Notes under the pieces: model-generated
The model's database searches: none
What the model saw: the letters and a program-made list of their open reading frames with translations, nothing else
Told to the model about the DNA's origin: nothing
Translations under genes and position numbers: made by a program
From: Hyphomicrobiales bacterium
GTDB lineage: Bacteria > Pseudomonadota > Alphaproteobacteria > Rhizobiales > Hyphomicrobiaceae
DNA: 11,349 bases
Direction: 5' to 3'
NCBI GenBank assembly: GCA_017304275.1
Contig: JAFKKW010000107.1
Span: 1 to 11,349 of the forward strand
Shown here: positions 6,229 through 11,349 of the stretch, piece by piece
Layout of the letters: the number at the start of each line of letters is the position of its first letter
Position numbering within the stretch: position 1 is the stretch's first letter

Positions 6229-6339
6229 ATGAGCCCCATGCTCACCAGCCCCGACATGCCCCTGACCGGCGCCTTCGCGCGCGGCCGCGGCGGGCTGTCC
6301 GCTGCCGGCCTCCTGACCCTCCTCCTTATCAGCCCCTGA
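6229..6339 (+). CDS. leuL: Leucine leader peptide of leuA (36 aa)
   Basis: A 36-codon frame from ATG 6229 to TGA 6337-6339. Its last residues are G-L-L-T-L-L-L-I-S-P, with CTC CTG ACC CTC CTC CTT (6310-6327): five Leu codons in six, placed just before a strongly structured region and 117 bases before leuA. A ribosome starved of Leu-tRNA would stall here, which is the sensing step of transcription attenuation. The peptide itself probably has no other role. GAGA sits nine bases before ATG 6229. ATG 6238 and 6256 are in-frame alternatives; the Leu run is the same in all cases. Confidence 0.82.
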   Translation: MSPMLTSPDMPLTGAFARGRGGLSAAGLLTLLLISP

Positions 6340-6433
6340 GGACCGGGGGCCCGGCGCGTGCCGGGCAGGTGCTCAGGGGACCCGCGACCACAGGCTGATA
6401 GGATCTGCGCCAGCGACCGTTTGACGGGCTGGC
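6325..6433 (+). promoter_or_regulatory. leuA attenuator RNA (overlapping pairings after the Leu codons)
   Basis: Several complementary blocks are visible. CTTATCAGCC (6325-6334) can pair with GGCTGATAGG (6393-6402), ten pairs with one G-U. CCCCTGAG (6333-6340) can pair with CTCAGGGG (6372-6379). Inside them GCCCGGC (6349-6355) and GCCGGGC (6360-6366) form a seven-pair stem with loop GCGT. Further down GCCAGC (6409-6414) plus CCGT (6417-6420) pair with ACGG (6424-6427) plus GCTGGC (6428-6433). The first two pairings start within the Leu/stop codons, so a stalled ribosome would break them. GCTG 6394-6397 can alternatively pair with CAGC 6411-6414, which would disturb the last hairpin. No U-tract follows that hairpin, so whether it ends transcription or acts otherwise is not settled by the sequence. 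Confidence 0.68.
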
Positions 6434-6455
6434 CACCGAGGAAGGACCGAATTCC

Positions 6456-8012
6456 ATGACCACCCAAGGCACCGACGGCGACCGCGTCGTCATTTTCGAC
6501 ACCACCTTGCGCGACGGCGAGCAATGTCCCGGCGCGACCATGACCTTCGAGGAGAAGCTCGAGGTCGCGGACTGCCTCGACCAGATGGGCGTCGACATCA
6601 TCGAGGCCGGCTTCCCGATCGCCTCCGAGGGCGACTTCGAGGCCGTCTCGGCGATCGCCAAGCGCGCCAAGCGGGCGACGGTGGCCGGGCTCGCCCGCGC
6701 CATCAACGCCGACATCGACCGCGCCGGAGAAGCCGTGCGCCATGCCCGGCGCGGACGCATCCACACGTTCGTCTCGACGTCGCCGATCCATCTCGCGCAC
6801 CAGATGCGCAAGAGCGAGGCGGAGGTGCTCGAGATCATCACGGCGACGGTGACGCGCGCGCGCAACCTCGTCGAGGACGTCGAGTGGAGCGCCATGGACG
6901 CAACCCGCACCGGCATCGACTACCTCTGCCAGTGCGTGGACGCCGCCATCAAGGCCGGCGCGACCACAATCAACCTGCCCGATACCGTCGGCTATGCGAC
7001 GCCCGAGGAATACTACGAGATGTTCCGCGCGGTGCGCGCGCGCGTGGCGAACGCGGACAAGGCCGTGTTCTCGACGCACTGTCACAACGATCTCGGCCTG
7101 GCCGTCGCCAACTCGCTGGCGGCGTTGCGGGCCGGCGCGCGGCAGATCGAAAGCACGATCAACGGCATCGGCGAGCGGGCCGGCAACGCGGCGCTCGAGG
7201 AGGTCGTGATGGCGATCCGCACGCGCGGCGACGTGCTGCCGTACCGTACCGGCATCGAGACCACGATGCTGGCGCGGGCGTCCAAGCTGGTGTCGGCGGT
7301 GACAAATTTCCCGGTGCAGTACAACAAGGCGATCGTCGGGCGGAACGCCTTCGCGCACGAGAGCGGCATCCACCAGGACGGCATCCTCAAGCATCAGCAG
7401 ACGTACGAGATCATGACGCCGGAATCGGTCGGCGTCGGCAAGACGTCGCTGGTTATGGGCAAGCACTCGGGACGCAACGCGTTCCGCACCAAGCTCGCGG
7501 AGCTCGGCTATGTGCTCGGCGAGAACGCGTTCGAGGACGCGTTCAACCGCTTCAAGGCGCTCGCCGACCGCAAGAAGCACGTCTACGACGAGGACATCGA
7601 GGCGCTGGTCGACGAGGAGATCGCGCACGCGCACGATCGCATGAAGGTGGTGGCGCTGCAGGTGATCGCCGGCACGGGCGGGCCGCAGTCGGCGACGCTG
7701 ACGCTCGACATCGACGGCACCCAGAAGACCGTGCACGCCAATGGCAACGGTCCCGTGGACGCCATCTTCGCGGCCATCCACCAACTGGTGCCGCACACGG
7801 CCAAGCTCGAGCTCTACCAGGTGCACGCCGTCACGCAAGGCACCGACGCTCAGGCCGAGGTGTCGGTGCGACTCGCCGAGGACGGGCGCGTGGTCACGGG
7901 CCGCGGCGCCGACACCGACACCATGGTGGCCTCGGCGCGCGCCTACGTGGCGGCCCTCAACAAGCTGATGCTCAAGCGGCAGAAGACCGCGAAAGCCGAG
8001 CAGATCGGCTGA
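6456..8012 (+). CDS. leuA: 2-isopropylmalate synthase
   Basis: A 518-residue enzyme of full length for the type-1 LeuA family. It condenses acetyl-CoA with 2-oxoisovalerate to give 2-isopropylmalate, the committed step of leucine synthesis in the cytoplasm. The N-terminal TIM barrel shows F-D-T-T-L-R-D-G-E-Q (14-23), T-H-C-H-N-D-L-G (207-214) with metal-binding His208 and His210, and G-N-A-A-L-E-E-V (243-250). H-E-S-G-I-H-Q-D-G-I (301-310) is also typical. The C-terminal third (about 390-505) fits the LeuA regulatory domain that binds leucine for feedback inhibition. GAGGAAGGA (6438-6446) lies nine bases before ATG 6456. The gene is preceded by a Leu leader peptide and attenuator and followed by a terminator, so it is probably transcribed alone and controlled by leucyl-tRNA supply. 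Confidence 0.96.
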   Translation: MTTQGTDGDRVVIFDTTLRDGEQCPGATMTFEEKLEVADCLDQMGVDIIEAGFPIASEGDFEAVSAIAKRAKRATVAGLARAINADIDRAGEAVRHARRGRIHTFVSTSPIHLAHQMRKSEAEVLEIITATVTRARNLVEDVEWSAMDATRTGIDYLCQCVDAAIKAGATTINLPDTVGYATPEEYYEMFRAVRARVANADKAVFSTHCHNDLGLAVANSLAALRAGARQIESTINGIGERAGNAALEEVVMAIRTRGDVLPYRTGIETTMLARASKLVSAVTNFPVQYNKAIVGRNAFAHESGIHQDGILKHQQTYEIMTPESVGVGKTSLVMGKHSGRNAFRTKLAELGYVLGENAFEDAFNRFKALADRKKHVYDEDIEALVDEEIAHAHDRMKVVALQVIAGTGGPQSATLTLDIDGTQKTVHANGNGPVDAIFAAIHQLVPHTAKLELYQVHAVTQGTDAQAEVSVRLAEDGRVVTGRGADTDTMVASARAYVAALNKLMLKRQKTAKAEQIG

Positions 8013-8033
8013 TCGGCGCCGGCCGCCCAGGGA

Positions 8034-8053
8034 GCGCGCCCGCGGCGCGTTTT
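8034..8053 (+). terminator. Intrinsic terminator of leuA
   Basis: CGCGCC (8035-8040) pairs with GGCGCG (8044-8049) around loop CGC, followed by TTTT. It begins 22 bases after the leuA stop codon. Confidence 0.75.
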
Positions 8054-8110
8054 CGTCCCGTCATATGCGACTGGACAAGGGGGGTGGCTGGTGTTAGACG
8101 AACCGGCGTT

Positions 8111-8133
8111 GGGGCCCTCCACGGGGCCCCTTT
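8111..8133 (+). terminator. GC hairpin before tRNA-Lys, first of two
   Basis: GGGGCCC (8111-8117) pairs with GGGCCCC (8124-8130), followed by TTT. It resembles a second terminator for leuA readthrough, placed upstream of the tRNA gene. Confidence 0.5.
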
Positions 8134-8143
8134 GCCGTCCTTT

Positions 8144-8163
8144 GGGGTCCCCGCGGGACCCTT
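8144..8163 (+). terminator. GC hairpin before tRNA-Lys, second of two
   Basis: GGGTCCC (8145-8151) pairs with GGGACCC (8155-8161) around loop CGC, followed by TT. It ends 12 bases before the mature tRNA, so it could be a terminator or a structure in the tRNA 5' leader. If the tRNA promoter lies upstream of it, the hairpin would be part of the precursor cut off by RNase P. Confidence 0.4.
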
Positions 8164-8174
8164 CCGCCGGCGAT

Positions 8175-8250
<76 letters not shown>

Positions 8251-8370
8251 ATACTTTCAATGATTTAGTCGAACCGCTCGTTCCGCAGAAGCGTTCTCGG
8301 TACGTGGACGGAACGGACGCGTCCCGCTCTCGGCCGCGGAGCCGCCCTGACGACGGTACCGGTCATTACG

Positions 8371-8387
8371 CCGCCCGCTTCGGGCGG
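8371..8387. terminator. GC hairpin between tRNA-Lys and the methyltransferase gene
   Basis: CCGCCCG (8371-8377) and CGGGCGG (8381-8387) form a seven-pair stem with loop CTT. It lies between converging units (tRNA-Lys on plus, methyltransferase on minus) and may stop transcription from either side, but no T-run is present on either strand. Confidence 0.4.
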
Positions 8388-8442
8388 ATCCGGAGGCAGT
8401 GCGGATGGCTCGATTCCGCCCCCCCTTCTCTCAATCAATCCC

Positions 8443-9393
8443 TCAGCGTTTCCGGCCTGCCTCGAGACCTAAGCGGGTGCCGATGGTTTCTATGGCATGG
8501 CGAGCATGGGAGAACTCGCCGTACTCTTTCATGTTCTTTCGTGCCGTGGCACTCACATCGACGGTGAGCACATCTTCCGGGTTGGCCTTGCGAAAAACGA
8601 TGGACACCTGAGAGCGAGACTTCCCAATTTCTTCTTTCGCGACTTCCCTGACCGGCACAAATCCACACTCGAACGCCATGCTTATCAGGTTGTCTCTCGA
8701 AAACCCGAGGACGTGAGCGAAGTGGAACCGCTTACCCGATTTCGTACCGTAGGCCTGCATGTCGGGAACCTCGATCCATAAGAGGCCATCCTGCTTCAGC
8801 AGGCCGTGAATCTTCTGCAGGCACGACCGCGGCGACCTCAGATGCTCGAGCACATGCATGATCGAAACGAAATCGAACGCCTCGGCGTCGTACTGAACGC
8901 TTTGCCAGGTTCCATGCCGGATGCGTTCGCTGCTCAGATGCTGCGACCAGACATCACCGGGCTCGAAACCATATGCATCGAACCCAGTGCGCTCGAGCGC
9001 AGCTACGAGCTCACCTAATCCGCATCCGAAATCCAGGGAGCGCAATCCGCGCGGATTTTCGAAAAAGCTTGCAATGACTCCCGACCGTCTCGCCGCATCC
9101 TTCTTTTTCTTTTCGGCATGCGCCTTCGGCACCGACTTGAAGGCCCATCCGTATGTAGATCGATACATCACGCGATAGTACTCTTCCAATTCGCCGTCCG
9201 TTGGCATCGGATTGGTGAAGAAGAGACCGCAAGTTGTGCAAATATCGGTCGGTAGAAATTTCCAGTATCTGTCTACTCGCGCAATGCGTTCTCCGTGCCC
9301 GCCGCAGCCAGGGCAGTCGATGGTCTCCCCTTTATATGGGTAGCCCATCAAAGGCGCCTTCGTTCTGATGAAATTCCAGAATGTCAACTTCAT
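8443..9393 (-). CDS. Class I SAM-dependent methyltransferase with N-terminal zinc-ribbon-like segment
   Basis: A 316-residue protein. The N-terminal C-P-G-C (27-30) and C-T-T-C (52-55) pairs, followed by G-L-F-F-T-N-P, form a likely zinc ribbon. Next is a Rossmann-type methyltransferase core: L-D-F-G-C-G-L-G-E-L (120-129, SAM loop), G-F-E-P-G (142-146, acidic residue for SAM ribose), H-V-L-E-H-L (180-185) and L-L-W-I-E-V-P-D (204-211). This layout (Cys-rich head plus Methyltransf_23 core) is common among methyltransferases in surface polysaccharide and secondary metabolite clusters; the substrate is unknown. ATG 9393 is chosen because homology-like sequence begins there; an upstream GTG at 9474 is possible but has no good binding site. 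By eye the gene is clearly less GC-rich than leuA or cbpA, using AGA, ATA and other A/T-rich codons, and it lies beside a tRNA gene. This suggests horizontal transfer. Confidence 0.85.
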   Translation of the reverse strand: MKLTFWNFIRTKAPLMGYPYKGETIDCPGCGGHGERIARVDRYWKFLPTDICTTCGLFFTNPMPTDGELEEYYRVMYRSTYGWAFKSVPKAHAEKKKKDAARRSGVIASFFENPRGLRSLDFGCGLGELVAALERTGFDAYGFEPGDVWSQHLSSERIRHGTWQSVQYDAEAFDFVSIMHVLEHLRSPRSCLQKIHGLLKQDGLLWIEVPDMQAYGTKSGKRFHFAHVLGFSRDNLISMAFECGFVPVREVAKEEIGKSRSQVSIVFRKANPEDVLTVDVSATARKNMKEYGEFSHARHAIETIGTRLGLEAGRKR

Positions 9394-9871
9394 GAACCAC
9401 ACCCCAGCCTCACTCCAGGATGCACCGTAGCGTGCATTTACAGTGCTGCGTAGATGATCTTGTCGACGACGCACGAGGGCGGCATCTCGTTGACCGATGT
9501 GTGAGTGAGCACCCCGGCGCCCGATACCAAACCAATGTTGGCCGGCGTTGAAATGCCGGACCGCTCGTCGCTCTCCGAGTCCGAGCCGTTATGTCGGAAC
9601 TCTGGTCGGGCGGGTTGCCGCTACCAATGCCGCTCTGCTGCCCCCACTTCCTGTGGACCGTGAGCGGCACAGGTATGGTGGCGGCGTGCGGGGCTTCCTG
9701 CTCAATCGATATATGCTAGTATTTTTAATAGCTTAGCTTTATTCTTGTCGCATGGCGGCAGGGCGTCGACGGTCTTCGCGATTCGTTGACGGTGTTGATC
9801 GCAAGTCAGGCGGCGGCGTACGCTCCGGGCTAGGCTGCGATCAGAAACACACAACGACGGAACGCTCGCGG
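9394..9871. other. Gene-poor intergenic region with an AT-rich patch
   Basis: About 480 bases between the methyltransferase and cbpA starts. No frame here shows a family motif or convincing ribosome binding site. The part 9707-9746 is strikingly AT-rich for this genome (for example GTATTTTTAATAGC), which is compatible with promoter DNA or with the edge of transferred DNA. No tRNA-Lys 3'-end copy, insertion sequence end or other recognisable mobile-element sequence was seen. Confidence 0.5.
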
Positions 9872-10756
9872 ATGGCCGATCCTTACGACGTGTTGGGCGT
9901 AGCGCGCGACGCCAGCCAAGACGATATCCGCAAGGCCTACCGGCAAGCGGCCAAGGAAACGCATCCCGATCTCCATCCGGGCAAGCCGGAAGCCGAGCAG
10001 CGCTTCAAGGAAATCAACGCCGCCAACGACATCATCGGCGATGCCGACAAGCGCAAGCGCTATGACGCCGGCGAGATCGACGAGACCGGTGCCGAACGGC
10101 AGCCGGAGCGTCATTTCTACCGCGAATACGCCGAGGCCGAGCCCAACAATCGCTATAGGCGTCGCGCCGCGGGCGGCGGCGATGGCGAAGATTTCGACTA
10201 CGACATCTTCGCCGATCTTTTCCGAGGCCGCGGCGGGGGCGGTGCCAGCAGTTTCCGCATGCCACCCCAGGACGTGCGCTATGCGCTGGAAGTGGATTTC
10301 CTCGACGCCGTTAAGGGCGCGCGCAAGACCGTGTCGATGCCGGACGGAAAGACGCTCGACATCGCGATCCCGGCGGGGATCAGCGAGGGACAGGTGCTGC
10401 GTCTCAAAGGACAGGGCCTGCCTGGGTCCGACGGCAAAACAGGCGACGCTTATGTCGAGATCTCGATCCGGCCACATCCCGCGTTCAAACGGGAGGGAAA
10501 GGATATTCTGAGCACGCTTCCGATTTCGCTCGGCGAAGCGCTCAACGGGGCCAGCGTGCGCGCGGACACCGTCGATGGTCCGGTCGACCTCACGGTGCCG
10601 AAAGGCGTCAAGGAAGGAGCCAAGGCGTGGCGATCAGTTCGTCACCATCCATATCGTTCCACCCGTGGGCGCCGACGACGCCCTGGCTCAGTTCATGGCG
10701 GAGTGGGAGAAGTCTCATCCGCAAAATCCGCGCGGAAAGGGCGCGTCGTGACATGA
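9872..10756 (+). pseudogene. cbpA: CbpA / DnaJ-like co-chaperone, frameshifted in C-terminal domain II
   Basis: The frame from ATG 9872 gives a J domain (residues 3-66, with H-P-D at 31-33), a Gly-rich linker (about 96-128, D-I-F-A-D-L-F-R-G-R-G-G-G-G), then C-terminal domain I and part of domain II. There is no Cys zinc-finger module, so it is a CbpA-type rather than DnaJ-type protein. After V-P-K-G-V-K-E-G-A-K (residue 251) the frame leaves the family pattern and gives 43 Arg/Gly-rich residues, ending at 10756. The expected ending G-D-Q-F-V-T-I-H-I-V-P-P through F-M-A-E-W-E-K-S-H-P is present in another frame, with TGA at 10749-10751. About 14 residues that should join the two parts (compare L-R-L-K-G-Q-G-L-P in domain I) are missing, so a short out-of-frame deletion near 10624 is the simplest explanation. 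The product may keep J-domain activity but lacks the usual C-terminal dimerisation end. Extension upstream to 9752 is not family-like. Confidence 0.82.
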
Positions 10757-11100
10757 TCCGGCAAAGCGAACTCTTCCAGCAATTCACCTATCTCGAGCAG
10801 CACGTGCTGCTGACGTGGATCGAGGACGGCGTGATCGCCCCGCACCGCGACGAGACCGGTTATCTTTTCGATCGCATCGACCAGGCGCGCGTGGCGCTGG
10901 CGTGCGACCTGCATTACCGGATGGGACTCGAACATGCGAGCCTGCCCGTCATCCTGTCGCTGATCGATCAGCTGCATGACGCCCGGCACCGGCTCAAGGC
11001 TTTGACGCGCGCCGTCTGCGCGCAATCCGACGTCATCCAGGACGACATCACCCGGCGGCTGTCCGAGACGGGCAAACCCGACCCTAACGCAGCTCGATAG
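10753..11100 (+). CDS. cbpM: Chaperone modulator CbpM
   Basis: A 115-residue protein similar in pattern to CbpM/YccW-like modulators. It has an N-terminal MerR-like helix-turn-helix region (Y-L-E-Q-H-V-L-L-T-W-I-E-D-G-V-I-A-P-H, then Y-L-F-D and R-I-D-Q-A-R-V-A-L-A-C-D-L) and a C-terminal helical part (V-I-L-S-L-I-D-Q-L-H-D-A-R-H-R-L). CbpM binds the J domain of CbpA and holds back its co-chaperone activity toward DnaK. The ATG lies one base after the original cbpA stop (10749-10751) and overlaps the shifted cbpA stop as ATGA, so translation remains coupled. GGAAAGG lies upstream as a possible binding site. The gene looks intact even though its partner is disrupted. Confidence 0.85.
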   Translation: MIRQSELFQQFTYLEQHVLLTWIEDGVIAPHRDETGYLFDRIDQARVALACDLHYRMGLEHASLPVILSLIDQLHDARHRLKALTRAVCAQSDVIQDDITRRLSETGKPDPNAAR

Positions 11101-11145
11101 CCGTTCCCGCCGACCGTTTCGCCAATCTTCCAGGAGGTATCCTCA

Positions 11146-11334
11146 ATGGCCGACGACGACGCAGAAGCCGAACTCGACCGTCGCATCGCTGCAGTGCGCG
11201 AGAATATTCGTACGCTCGTGGAGCAAGCCGCAGCCTACTCCGGGGCCGCGGACGAAGCCCGCAACGCCGATCGCATTGCGGATCAGGAGAGCCTTCTCGC
11301 CGAGTTGGAAGCTGAGAAGGCCCGTTTGAAATAA
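11146..11334 (+). CDS. Small acidic coiled-coil protein, unknown function (62 aa)
   Basis: A short soluble protein rich in Ala, Glu, Asp and Arg, with two likely helices (residues 5-30 and 38-62) showing heptad-like spacing of hydrophobic residues (I-A-A-V-R-E-N-I-R-T-L-V; L-L-A-E-L-E-A-E-K-A-R-L). It has no signal peptide and no Cys. AGGAGG lies eight bases before ATG 11146, a near-perfect ribosome binding site, which supports a real gene. It follows cbpM by 45 bases on the same strand and is probably cotranscribed. I do not recognise a family; from its place it may be linked to stress or chaperone control, but that is only inference. Confidence 0.75.
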   Translation: MADDDAEAELDRRIAAVRENIRTLVEQAAAYSGAADEARNADRIADQESLLAELEAEKARLK

Positions 11335-11349
11335 GAGCGTTGGGGGCCG

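Noticed and set aside
6189..7838. 549-residue minus-strand frame over leuA and its leader
   Set aside because: Antisense to an unambiguous leuA; composition is that of a mirror frame.

Overview
This GC-rich window, with strong G/C preference at third codon positions, looks like a chromosomal segment of an alphaproteobacterium, most plausibly of the order Hyphomicrobiales (Rhizobiales). The style of the NUDIX, VOC and patatin proteins, the monocistronic leuA with its own Leu leader, and a PQQ precursor peptide all point that way. The genus cannot be fixed from the sequence. Most of the window is ordinary core and accessory metabolism arranged as short transcription units on both strands.

Left part (1-1640): the 3' end of a periplasmic PCu(A)C copper chaperone, with its stop codon inside the loop of a perfect 12-bp hairpin; a possible small hypothetical gene on the minus strand; a two-domain cupin on the plus strand; and, converging on it, a 29-codon pqqA gene at 1548-1637. 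The pqqA gene has a strong ribosome binding site and its own intrinsic terminator, and no other pqq gene lies within the window. Just upstream of pqqA is a 21-bp-period tandem repeat of an 18-bp element that looks like an operator or activator site.

Middle part (1800-6000): on the minus strand, a MaoC-type hot-dog dehydratase and a patatin-like lipoprotein lipase; divergently on the plus strand, a NUDIX-type protein that seems short after its Nudix helix, then a PhzF-family isomerase; converging on PhzF, a VOC (glyoxalase/PhnB-like) protein.

Leucine unit (6176-8053): promoter-like sequence, a 36-residue leader peptide ending in a run with five Leu codons out of six, a set of overlapping RNA pairings, then leuA (2-isopropylmalate synthase) and a terminator. 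This is a recognisable ribosome-mediated attenuator. Two further GC hairpins precede a tRNA-Lys(CTT) gene at 8175-8250.

Right part (8250-11349): a methyltransferase with an N-terminal zinc-ribbon-like segment, visibly lower in GC than its neighbours and lying next to the tRNA, so possibly acquired; a gene-poor stretch with an AT-rich patch; then a cbpA (DnaJ-like co-chaperone)-cbpM pair and a 62-residue charged, probably coiled-coil protein. The cbpA reading frame is broken: a short out-of-frame deletion in C-terminal domain II moves the true C-terminus into another frame, where it can still be read.

The observations I think most worth following are the isolated pqqA with its tandem site, the leuA attenuator architecture, the disrupted cbpA beside an intact cbpM, and the hairpin around the stop codon of the copper chaperone. 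I did not find evidence for a wholly novel multi-gene system.
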